DNA of 6,137 nucleotides, from assembly GCA_005885115.1 (NCBI GenBank), contig VAXX01000393.1, positions 1 to 6,137 of the forward strand, in the 5' to 3' direction. Below are positions 1 through 6,137 of this stretch, piece by piece. The translations under genes and the position numbers were made by a program. Within the stretch, counting starts at the first letter, position 1. The number at the start of each line of letters is the position of its first letter. The notes under the pieces were generated by a model that saw only the letters and a list, made by a program, of their open reading frames with translations, was not told the DNA's origin and did not search any database. The stretch is from Actinomycetota bacterium (GTDB lineage: Bacteria > Actinomycetota > Actinomycetes > Mycobacteriales > Micromonosporaceae).

Positions 1-606
1 GGCCAGCGGGGCCACGGTTTCCCGGCAGCGCAACGCGGTGGCGGACCGGATCCGGTCGGGGCCGGTCAGCGCGAGCAGGTTGGTGAGGGCCTCGACCTGG
101 TGCCGGCCCACCGAATCCAACGGGCGCAGGCGATCCGGGCCGGACCAGGCGCTGCGGGTACCGGCGCGGCCGTGCCGTACCACCGTGACGTGCGCGGTGA
201 TCCGGGGCAGTGCCGCGAAGGCGGCCAGTACGCCCCGGTCGTGTGCGTAGCTCAGCAGTGGGCCGGCCCGGGCCACCGGTACCCACCGCACTTCGGCGAT
301 CTCGTGGTCGGGCTCCCGGCCGATGTCGGCGCGCACCGCCATCGACCAGAACTCGAGCTGCTTCTCCGCGCCCGGTTCCCCGGTGAGGTACCGGATGGTG
401 GGCAGCCGTACCTGTGGCGTACCGGTGATGCCGGTCTCCTCGAAGACCTCGCGGACCGCGGCGGCGAACGGGTGCTCGCCGTGCTCCAGTTTCCCCTTGG
501 GCAGCGTCCAGTCGCCGTACCGTGGCCGGTGTACCAGCGCCACCTCGGTACCCGCATCGGTTGCCCGCCAGGGCACGCCGCCCGCGGCCCGGATCAACCC
601 GGTCAC
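1..606 (-). CDS. mutT1: MutT1-like Nudix hydrolase with C-terminal histidine phosphatase domain (partial)
   Basis: Reading the minus strand from the GTG at 606 gives 202 codons open to the left edge, so the C-terminus is outside the window. Residues 5-115 form a Nudix domain. The Nudix box is complete: G38, E44, R52, E53, E56, E57, G59, matching Gx5Ex7REUxEExGU, and it is preceded by the typical WTLPKG. From about residue 138 a second domain begins with VVRHGRAG (RHG at 144-146), the phosphohistidine motif of the histidine phosphatase superfamily. This two-domain order is that of mycobacterial MutT1, which hydrolyses 8-oxo-(d)GTP and diadenosine polyphosphates; in M. tuberculosis that gene also follows ppk1. 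The start overlaps the TGA of the CYTH-CHAD gene by 4 nt (GTGA, 603-606), suggesting translational coupling. No lesion is visible in the part present. The exact substrate is inferred from the family and the neighbourhood. Confidence 0.9.
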   Translation of the reverse strand, partial: MTGLIRAAGGVPWRATDAGTEVALVHRPRYGDWTLPKGKLEHGEHPFAAAVREVFEETGITGTPQVRLPTIRYLTGEPGAEKQLEFWSMAVRADIGREPDHEIAEVRWVPVARAGPLLSYAHDRGVLAAFAALPRITAHVTVVRHGRAGTRSAWSGPDRLRPLDSVGRHQVEALTNLLALTGPDRIRSATALRCRETVAPLA

Positions 607-2044
607 GGCAACCAGCCGGTGAGCTTGTGCCGCGCCGCTTTGGCCCAGGCGTCCGGGAACTTCTCCCGGGCCTCGCGTACCGCGGCGCGTTCCCTTTCGT
701 AGAGCCGTCCCGCGGTCACCGCGAGGGCGTGGTCGTCGGGGTCGGCGTGCGCGATGGCGAGCCAGGTCTGGGCGGCCACGGCGGCGTCCTGGTGGTCGCC
801 GAGCAGACCCTGGACCGCGGCCACCGCCTTGGCGAGCGGGGCGGCGGTACCGCCGAGCGCCTGCGCGACGGCTTCGGTGGCGTACCGGGCGCGCTTGGCG
901 CGGATCCGGACGCTGTGCCACTCCTCGTCGGGCGCCGACGGGTCGAGCTCGCCGGCGCCGGACGTCCCGTCGGACCCGTACGCCAACTCGCGCCACGGCT
1001 TGGCGACCAGCCGGGGCAGCAGGTCGGCGGCCGGCCGCCCGGCGCGCTTGCCGATCAGCTTCGGTGCCGCGGCCGCCGCGACGAGGTGGTCGAGCAGGAC
1101 CCGGTACCGGTCGCCGCGCAGCGCCTTGTCCAGATCGGCGAGCGCGTCCTCGTGCCGCGCGGTCAGGTCGGCGTCCATCCGGGCCAGTGCGGCGTCGTCC
1201 AGCGCCGACAACGGATCGGCCGCGGCGGTGCGGCGCAGCCGCGCCCGCAACACCTCGGCGTCGCGCGCCGCGCCGAGCGCGTCGGCCAGCCAGGACAGTT
1301 CGTCGCGCAACCCCTTGGCCCACAAGGGATCCAACAGCGGGCGGAAGGTCTTCAGATCGGTACGCAGCCGGCGGATCCCCACCCGCATCTGGTGTACGGC
1401 GGTGTCCCCGTCCGGCAACGGCTCGCGCAACCGGACCAGCGGGTCGTACGCGAGCATCCGCGCGATGTCCGACCGCAGTGCCCCGGTGACCACCTGCCCG
1501 GCGGTCGGGTGCTTGCCGAGCCCGGCCGGCGGTACCAGGTCGGGCGGACCGAGCGGCCCCATGGCACGCAGGTGCTTGGCGGTGAACGTACCGGCGACGG
1601 CACCGGCACCGCGCAGGATCGCGTCCACGACACCGTGTCGTCGTCCAGTTCGGCCAGGCGGGCCCCGTCCCGGTCGCGCAGCTCGTACACCCGCCGGGTG
1701 GTCCGCAGCACCGCCGCCGGTTCCAGGGCACCGCCCCGGGTGTACGCGGTGACGAGGTCGACGAGATCGTCCGGGATGTCCCGCGGGGTACCGGCCCGGG
1801 AGATCTCGTGCCGTACCCCGGCCACCTCGGTCGGCAGCTTCACCGTCCACGGCAGTTCGTCACCGCGCCGGTGGCGCAGCGACACGCCGGCCCGGGCCAG
1901 CCGGCGGTCGGGAGTGTCGTAGTACGTGGCGCGCAGCGACGCCGGGGGGAGCGCGACGACCTGGCCACCGGCCGGGAGCGCGGAGCCCAGCTCCGGCACC
2001 GGGAACCTCGGGTCGACGTCGTACTTGCGCTCCTCCTCCAGCAT
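603..2044 (-). pseudogene. CYTH-CHAD domain protein, interrupted by a frame-changing internal deletion
   Basis: From the ATG at 2044 the first frame encodes an N-terminal CYTH (triphosphate tunnel) domain: the ExExK signature E3-E5-K7, YYDTPD at 41-46, LRHRRG at 56-61 and WTVKLP at 66-71, continuing to LAELDDDTVS at residue 139. Past about 1630 this frame turns to nonsense. A different minus frame picks up at about 1628 with VDAILRGAGA and encodes a full CHAD domain to the TGA at 603 (about 341 residues). That domain has HQMRVGIRRLRT, LGAARDAEVLRARL and the basic RIRAKRARYATEA. CYTH domains normally continue after DDTVS with a strand, an acidic EIEVEL-type strand and a helix, and these are absent. 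The inferred loss is roughly 20-30 codons, length 1 mod 3. CYTH enzymes hydrolyse triphosphates or polyphosphate and CHAD domains bind polyphosphate, which fits the adjacent ppk. As written no full-length protein can be made. Assembly error is a real alternative. The RBS is weak (GGAAG); ppk ends 20 nt upstream. Confidence 0.85.
1627..1641. repeat. Perfect 7-bp inverted repeat at the CYTH-CHAD lesion
   Basis: ACGACAC-C-GTGTCGT is a perfect inverted repeat with a 1-nt centre. It overlaps the point (about 1626-1633) where the CYTH frame gives way to the CHAD frame. It codes part of the DDDTVS stretch, so it may be ordinary coding sequence that can fold. Its coincidence with the junction is the reason for listing it. 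Confidence 0.6.
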
Positions 2045-2064
2045 CTGCGCAGCCTAGCTTCCGG

Positions 2065-4211
2065 CTACTCGGTCCGGTCGACCGTCCGGCGCAGCAGGGC
2101 GTCCTGCAGGTGCTGCGTCGGTTGGTCGGCGCCGGGGCGGGACAGTTGCCAGTTGCCGTCCGGCCCGAGCTCGAACGCGCGGGTCTGCGGGCTCATCGAC
2201 AGCGCCAGTACGGTCTCCAGTTCCGCCGCCGCCGTCGGGTCGGTCACCCGGACCAGTGCCTCGACCCGGCGGTCGAGGTTGCGGTGCATCAGGTCGGCCG
2301 AGCCGATCCACAGCTCGGGCCCGCCGTCGGGCTCCGCCGACGATCCGGCGGAGCCGTTGCCGAACCGGAAAATCCTGGAGTGCTCCAGGAACCGGCCGAC
2401 GATCGAGCGGACCCGGATGTTGTCCGACAACCCCGGTACGCCGGGGCGCAGGGTACAGATCCCGCGGACGGTCAGCTCGATCCGTACCCCGGCGCGGCTG
2501 GCCCGGTACAGGGCGTCGATGATCTCCTCGTCGACCAGCGAGTTCACCTTGATCTGGACGAGTCCGGGCTGCCCGTCGGCGGCCAGCTTGGTCTCCCGTT
2601 CGATCCGCTCGATGATCCCGGCCCGGACCCCGTACGGGGCGACGAGCAGCCGCCGGTACGAGGTCTGCCGGCTGTACCCGGTGAGCACGTTGAACAGGTC
2701 GGTCAGGTCGGCACCGACCTCGGGTTGCCCTCCTGGCGGATCACCAGGGCGGTCTTGCAGTGGGTCTTCAGCCCGACCAGCCCGTAGACCACGTGGCAGC
2801 CGGCCTTCTCCAGCATCCGCGCCCACCCGATGTTGGCCTGTTCGTCGAACCGGGCCTTGACCTCCACCAGCACCACCACCTGCTTGCCCGCCTCGGCCGC
2901 GTCGATGAGCGCGTCGACCACGGGGGAGTCGCCGGAGGTGCGGTACAGGGTCTGCTTGATGGCCAGGACATTCGGGTCGTCGGCGGCCTGCTCGATGAAG
3001 CGCTGGACGCTGGTGGAGAAGGAGTGGTACGGGTGGTGCACCAGGATGTCGCCGTCGCGCAGGGTGGCGAAGACCGACCGGGGCGTCTCGCCCTCGGCGA
3101 AGCGCGGATGGGTGGCGGGGACGAACGGACGGTCCTTGAGGTCCGGGCGGTCCACCCCCTCGTACACCTGCCACAGCGCGGACAGGTCGAGCACCCCGGG
3201 TACCCGCAGGATGTCGTGGCTGTCCATGTCCAGCTCCCGGACCAGCCACTCCAGGACGTGGTCGGAGATGCTCGCGGCGACCTCCAGGCGTACCGGCGGA
3301 CCGAACCGGCGCCGGGCCAGTTCCCGTTCCAGCGCCTGCAACAGGTCCTCGTCCCGGTCCTCCTCGACCTCCAGGTCGGCGTTGCGGGTCACCCGGAACA
3401 GGTGGTGCTCGATGATGTCCATGCCGGAGAACAGCGCACCGAGGTGGGCCGCGATGAGCTCCTCGACGGGCAGGAAGCGGTACGAGCGCCCGCCCGAGTC
3501 GACGCTCACCAGGCGGGGCACGTTGTTGGGTACCTTCACCCGGGCGTACAGCTCCGGACCGCCCTGCGGATCCCGCAGCATCACGGCCAGATTGAGGGAC
3601 AGCCCCGAGATGTACGGGAACGGATGCGCCGGATCGACGGCCAGCGGAGTCAGCACCGGGAAGACCTGGTCACGGAAGTAGTCCCGGAGCCGGTCCCGCT
3701 CGACCGGGGACAGGTCGCTCCAGCGGACCATCTCGACGCCCGCCTCGGCCAGTCCCGGCGCCACCTCCCGCAGGAAGCAGCGGGCCTGCCGGCCGACCAG
3801 TTCCGCGCTGCGCTCGGAGATCAGCTCCAACTGCGCGCGCGCCGGTACCCCGTCCGGGCCGCGCAGTGGCAGTCCGGTCTGCATCCGCCGCTTCAGCCCG
3901 GCCACCCGTACCATGTAGAACTCGTCCAGGTTGCCGGCGAAGATGGCCAGGAACTTGGCCCGTTCCAGCAGCGGGATCGCCGGGTTCTCGGCCAGCGTCA
4001 GGACCCGCGCGTTGAAGTCCAGCCAGGACAGCTCCCGGTTGAGGAACCGGTCGTCGGGTAGCGGCTCGTCCAGCGCGGCGACGCGCCCCCCGGAACCGCC
4101 CCCGCCCGCGGGCGGCTCGTCCGGCGGGGGTCCGGGGCGGGCCTGCCACCGGCCGCCCGGACCACGCGGTTGGTTGCGGCCGACTCCGTTCGAGGAAGGG
4201 GTGGCAGTCAC
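2065..4211 (-). pseudogene. ppk: Polyphosphate kinase (PPK1), interrupted by a frame-changing deletion in the catalytic core
   Basis: PPK1 reversibly transfers the ATP gamma-phosphate to polyphosphate. From the GTG at 4211 the first frame gives a Pro/Gly-rich leader (1-50), then [17 protein letters not shown] (55-71), [10 protein letters not shown] (94-103), [14 protein letters not shown] (186-199), [20 protein letters not shown] (283-302) and [16 protein letters not shown] ending at residue 495. H484 matches the phosphorylated His (E. coli H435, M. tuberculosis H491). This frame then stops at 2703 after 502 aa. The rest of PPK1 resumes in another minus frame at about 2724 with [18 protein letters not shown] and runs to the TAG at 2065. 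It includes the conserved LEHSRIFRF (E. coli H592 region) and [14 protein letters not shown]. The intervening RRYxHxGTGNYxxKTARLYEDxGLLT block, about 31 codons carrying the E. coli H454 equivalent, is absent. Adding it back gives about 744 aa, against 742 in M. tuberculosis. As written the gene cannot encode active PPK1. The GTG start lacks a clear Shine-Dalgarno sequence but is the only plausible one in frame. Confidence 0.93.
2705..2720. repeat. Perfect 7-bp inverted repeat abutting the ppk lesion
   Basis: AGGTCGG-CA-CCGACCT can fold as a 7-bp hairpin with a 2-nt centre. It ends at 2720, directly next to the inferred deletion junction (2721-2727). It codes for EVGADL, normal PPK1 sequence, so it is native sequence able to fold and not an inserted element. 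Confidence 0.6.
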
Positions 4212-4252
4212 CCCGCCATCATCGCCCGAACGGATGAAACGGGAAAAGGTGT

Positions 4253-5065
4253 TCAGGAAAACAGTCCGGTGGGCGGCATGGTGACAAGGGAGACGGCGGC
4301 GACGGTGCCGTCCGGCCCGTACGCCAGGCGGACCCGCTGACCGAGCCGGAGCAGCCGCAGTCCGGAGGCCGCGAACGCGGTGGCCGGAAAATCCACGGGG
4401 GTACCGTCGTCGAGCAGCACCGAGCCCGCACCCGACTCGGGGTCCCAGGTCGCGACGGTGCCCTGCACGCTGGCCAGGATAGCCCGGGTCCGGGGACCCA
4501 GGCCCAGCCGCGCCGCCGCCGCGAGGTCGTCGGCGGTATCCACGTCCCGACGCAGGGACGGCCCGGCCCCGGTCAGCTCGACGGCACCCGACTGCGCGTG
4601 CGCGCGCGCCGATCCGGCGCCGAACCGGGGCGCCAACGGCACCCCGGCCGGTGCGGCGAGCAGCGTGGTGCCGGTACCGGCGGCGTCGCGCACGTACCCC
4701 CGGACCGTCACGGCGTCCAGGGCCGCGGCCAGGTCGGTGCCGCGTAGCGCGGGCAGGTCGCCGGCCAGCGCGGCGAGCGGGCCGGCGCCGGCCGCCGCCG
4801 CCCCATGGGCCAGCGCCGGGTTGAGACCCGCGTCCGGCTCGTCGGGCAGCACCTTCGCGCCGAGGTCGCGCGCCGCCGCCGCGACCGCCTCGTCGGAGCA
4901 GACCACCAGGACCGCGGCCACCGCCGGGCACGCCAGCGCCGCGTCCAGCGTGTCCAGCACGAGCGCCAGCACCAGATCCTGATGGGGTACGCCGGGCACC
5001 GCCCCCCGTAGCCGGCTCTTGGCCCGCCCGAGGTCCTTCACCGGCACGAGTACCGTCCACTCCAC
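4253..5065 (-). CDS. cofC: 2-phospho-L-lactate / phosphoenolpyruvate guanylyltransferase (CofC/FbiD) with C-terminal cold-shock-like domain
   Basis: The 270-aa product starts at the GTG at 5065 ([10 protein letters not shown]). Residues 1-197 form a nucleotidyltransferase fold of the CofC/FbiD family: [14 protein letters not shown] (8-21, the nucleotide-binding N-terminal motif), [16 protein letters not shown] (73-88), AGDLPALR (101-108), [10 protein letters not shown] (127-136), [11 protein letters not shown] (146-156) and LRRDVDT (171-177). Such enzymes make the guanylylated phospho-lactate or phosphoenolpyruvate precursor of cofactor F420; actinobacterial FbiD uses phosphoenolpyruvate. M. 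tuberculosis FbiD is only about 214 aa and ends near the equivalent of residue 197. Here residues 199-262 continue as a cold-shock/OB-like domain ([20 protein letters not shown], then [15 protein letters not shown]). Its RNP1 and RNP2 aromatic residues are replaced. An in-frame extension upstream of 5065 has no homology-like content and overlaps the divergent gene, so it is rejected. No strong Shine-Dalgarno sequence is seen. ppk follows after 41 nt. Confidence 0.9.
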   Translation of the reverse strand: MEWTVLVPVKDLGRAKSRLRGAVPGVPHQDLVLALVLDTLDAALACPAVAAVLVVCSDEAVAAAARDLGAKVLPDEPDAGLNPALAHGAAAAGAGPLAALAGDLPALRGTDLAAALDAVTVRGYVRDAAGTGTTLLAAPAGVPLAPRFGAGSARAHAQSGAVELTGAGPSLRRDVDTADDLAAAARLGLGPRTRAILASVQGTVATWDPESGAGSVLLDDGTPVDFPATAFAASGLRLLRLGQRVRLAYGPDGTVAAVSLVTMPPTGLFS

Positions 5066-5085
5066 CCGACCGATTGTGACACCGG

Positions 5086-5094
5086 TTATCCACA
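5086..5094 (+). promoter_or_regulatory. DnaA-box-like 9-mer TTATCCACA
   Basis: The word is an exact match to the classical DnaA box TTATNCACA. High-GC actinobacteria more often show TTGTCCACA. It lies 21 bp upstream of the cofC start and 63 bp upstream of the plus-strand start, in the divergent promoter region. A single box could act in DnaA-dependent regulation or titration. No cluster of boxes is present, so it is not an origin. Confidence 0.4.
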
Positions 5095-5143
5095 GGGACT
5101 GTGCCGAGCGTGGGCGGATGGTTACCCTGACTCGCGACGACCT

Positions 5144-5150
5144 GGGGAGG
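5144..5150 (+). promoter_or_regulatory. Ribosome binding site GGGGAGG deciding the start at 5157
   Basis: A strong purine-rich Shine-Dalgarno sequence sits 6 nt before the ATG at 5157. An earlier in-frame ATG at 5118 has no such sequence and would place the RBS inside the coding region, so 5157 is preferred. Confidence 0.75.
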
Positions 5151-5156
5151 ACGGGG

Positions 5157-5591
5157 ATGGACGAGGGTGACGGGTCGAGTGCGGCCGTGCCGGGCTGGTC
5201 GGGCATCGCGGCGGACCTGAGTTCGTTGCGGCAACTGGCCGGGCAGGTACGCGCGGAGGTCGACGCCACGCTGCGGCCGCGTACCCGGGAGGCGTTCGGT
5301 CCGTTCGAGGCCGGGGCCACCTTCGGCGCCGCCAGTCCGAGCGCCGACCTGCACGCGGTCCGGGAGAAGTACACCGACTGCCTGGTCGCGGCCGTGGACC
5401 AACTTGTCCACCAGCTAGACACATCGGCGCGCCTCGTGGACGTGGTGTCCGAGATCACCCAGCGGTACGGCTCGACCGACGCCCTCGCCCGCGCGACCCT
5501 GACCGACCTGCAGGACGCGTTCGTCAACGCGGCCCAGGCCGACCGGGTACGCCTGTTCGGCGCCGGCGGGAACCCGGCAGGTGGACTGTGA
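5157..5591 (+). CDS. Small helical protein, probable type VII secretion (ESX) substrate or partner
   Basis: The product is 144 aa with no signal peptide and no membrane segment. It is mostly predicted helix, with amphipathic stretches at about 17-40, 63-103 and 107-128 separated by a Gly/Ala/Pro-rich turn ([19 protein letters not shown], 47-65). At the end of the second long helix is YGSTD (Y104 to D108), matching the YxxxD/E export signal of ESX substrates such as EspC, CFP-10 and PE proteins. A GWSG near the N-terminus (W14, G16) is present but is not placed in a helix-turn-helix as in true WXG100 proteins. The start is set by the strong RBS at 5144-5150. The stop codon overlaps the next start (GTGA, 5588-5591), so the two are co-translated, as is common for heterodimeric ESX pairs. 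I do not recognise a named family; the secretion role is inferred from motif, size, fold and pairing. Confidence 0.7.
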   Translation: MDEGDGSSAAVPGWSGIAADLSSLRQLAGQVRAEVDATLRPRTREAFGPFEAGATFGAASPSADLHAVREKYTDCLVAAVDQLVHQLDTSARLVDVVSEITQRYGSTDALARATLTDLQDAFVNAAQADRVRLFGAGGNPAGGL

Positions 5592-6137
5592 CCCAGCCCG
5601 ACACCCGGTACGCGGGCGGCTGCCTGGACTGGACCCGGTACGACGTACCGACGCTGGCCGGTTTCCTCGACGCCGACCTGTCGTCGGGCTGGTCCCAGGT
5701 GAGCGCCTGGTGGCAGGCGCACGACCTGACCCGCGAGCACCTGACCGTCATGCGCCAGGCTCGCGACACGATCGTCCAGGTCTGGCCGCCGGGCACCAAC
5801 CAGGCGGCCGCCGCGTACGTCGACCAGTTGGACGCGCTGATCGCCTCGATGGACACCATGCGTACCGCCGCCGAGGCAAATGCCCAGGCGCTCGGCGGGA
5901 TCCTGACCACCTTGACGCGAGCCAAGAGTACGGTCGACGACCTGCATACCCAGTGGCGGCAACAGCCTTCGACGTGGGAGACGGACGCCAGTCTCGCGGC
6001 GGCGGTCGCGACGATGGATCCGAAGGCGATCGCCGTGGCGACCCTGGCCCGGGACCGGAAGTCGGCCCTGAACGCCAAGGCCCAGGAGGTCATGCGTACC
6101 ACCGACCAGTCCGTGTACGAGTACCTCCCCCGCCTCA
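5588..6137 (+). CDS. WXG/PPE-like helical protein, probable type VII secretion partner (3' end outside window)
   Basis: Translation from the GTG at 5588 gives 183 residues still open at the right edge. The N-terminal domain looks like a helical hairpin. A helix rich in W and Q (SSGWSQVSAWWQAHDLTRE, 32-50, through about 64) leads to a turn with WPPG (W66 to G69). A second helix, AAAAYVDQLDALIASMDTMR (73-92), extends to about 120. This 'W..G..AA.A...QLDAL' pattern is characteristic of WXG100 and PPE-type ESX proteins, although the spacing is WxxG and not WxG. A further Ala-rich, charged helical region follows (131-175). There is no signal peptide or membrane span in the visible part. The 4-nt GTGA overlap with the upstream gene supports a stoichiometric partner. 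The missing C-terminus could hold a toxin or effector domain, a linker or nothing more; this cannot be judged here. Confidence 0.65.
   Translation, partial: MTQPDTRYAGGCLDWTRYDVPTLAGFLDADLSSGWSQVSAWWQAHDLTREHLTVMRQARDTIVQVWPPGTNQAAAAYVDQLDALIASMDTMRTAAEANAQALGGILTTLTRAKSTVDDLHTQWRQQPSTWETDASLAAAVATMDPKAIAVATLARDRKSALNAKAQEVMRTTDQSVYEYLPRL

Larger units (their letters stand above)
5066..5156. promoter_or_regulatory. Divergent intergenic region, probable promoters for the cofC block and the type VII-like pair
   Basis: These 91 bp are the only non-coding stretch from which both operons could start. It is less GC-rich than its surroundings. For the plus genes, TACCCT at 5123-5128 fits a TANNNT -10 element, but no convincing -35 lies at the expected distance. 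For cofC on the minus strand, CACAAT ends 7 nt before the GTG. Together with the missing Shine-Dalgarno sequence this would allow a leaderless transcript, but the match is poor. The location is solid; the individual boxes are weak. Confidence 0.4.

Noticed and set aside
522..1922. Long plus-strand open frame of 466 codons
   Set aside because: It is antisense to the CYTH-CHAD gene, has low-complexity Arg/Gly/Pro-rich content and no recognisable motifs. It is a shadow of the biased third codon positions.
2700..2730. Programmed ribosomal frameshift in ppk
   Set aside because: Switching frame would not restore the missing 31-residue conserved block, and there is no slippery heptamer. A physical deletion is required.
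2760..4061. Long plus-strand open frame of 433 codons opposite ppk
   Set aside because: The opposite strand encodes unmistakable PPK1 motifs; the plus translation is rich in Asp/His/Gln with no domain.
4212..4252. Terminator between cofC and ppk
   Set aside because: The 41-nt gap has no stem-loop followed by a T-run on the minus strand. The TTTT in it is not preceded by a hairpin.
5075..5094. TGTG-N12-CACA as an operator palindrome
   Set aside because: Only the outer 4 bp pair and all inner positions mismatch. The CACA end is explained better by the DnaA-box word.
5019..5156. Earlier start (5019 or 5118) for the first plus-strand gene
   Set aside because: The 5019 start overlaps the cofC start region and 5118 lacks a ribosome binding site, while 5157 has GGGGAGG at ideal spacing.
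4212..5411. Upstream in-frame extension of the ppk reading frame through cofC
   Set aside because: The extension is antisense-like or out of frame to cofC, with Arg/Gly-rich nonsense. Homology to PPK1 begins only after the GTG at 4211.
5066..5962. Upstream extension of the cofC frame to an ATG at 5962
   Set aside because: It would run antisense through both type VII-like genes. CofC homology begins exactly at [10 protein letters not shown] (5065).

Overview
The window is very GC-rich and gene-dense, with GTG starts, 4-nt GTGA overlaps and actinobacterial protein families (F420 biosynthesis, type VII secretion-like helical proteins). The gene order cofC/fbiD - ppk1 - (CYTH/CHAD) - mutT1 resembles the Rv2983-Rv2984-Rv2985 order of Mycobacterium tuberculosis. 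Protein wording and the abundance of GTAC words fit the Micromonosporaceae best, but that placement is an impression, not a test.

Layout. Positions 5065 down to 1 (minus strand) read as one co-directional block: cofC (4253-5065), ppk (2065-4211), a CYTH-CHAD protein (603-2044) and a MutT1-type Nudix/histidine-phosphatase gene that runs off the left edge (1-606). Gaps are 41 nt, 20 nt and a 4-nt overlap, so an operon is likely. A 91-bp divergent intergenic region (5066-5156) holds a perfect TTATCCACA DnaA-box word. It separates this block from two overlapping plus-strand genes (5157-5591 and 5588-6137, the latter cut by the right edge). Their products look like a small helical type VII secretion (ESX) partner pair.

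How they work together. PPK makes polyphosphate from ATP, CYTH/CHAD proteins bind or hydrolyse (poly)phosphates, and MutT1 cleans damaged nucleotides and diadenosine polyphosphates. CofC makes the guanylylated precursor of F420. The shared theme is phosphoanhydride and nucleotide metabolism.

The most notable observation is that both polyphosphate genes are broken in the same way. In ppk about 31 codons are missing at about 2721-2727, including the region of the second catalytic histidine, and the frame changes. In the CYTH-CHAD gene the last strands of the CYTH domain are missing at about 1626-1633, again with a frame change. Both inferred losses are 1 mod 3 in length, and each junction overlaps or abuts a perfect 7-bp hairpin. 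Everything else in the two genes is well preserved. This is either very recent decay of the polyphosphate module or, at least as likely, loss of sequence at hairpins during sequencing or assembly. A second point of interest is that CofC carries a C-terminal degenerate cold-shock (OB-fold) domain.
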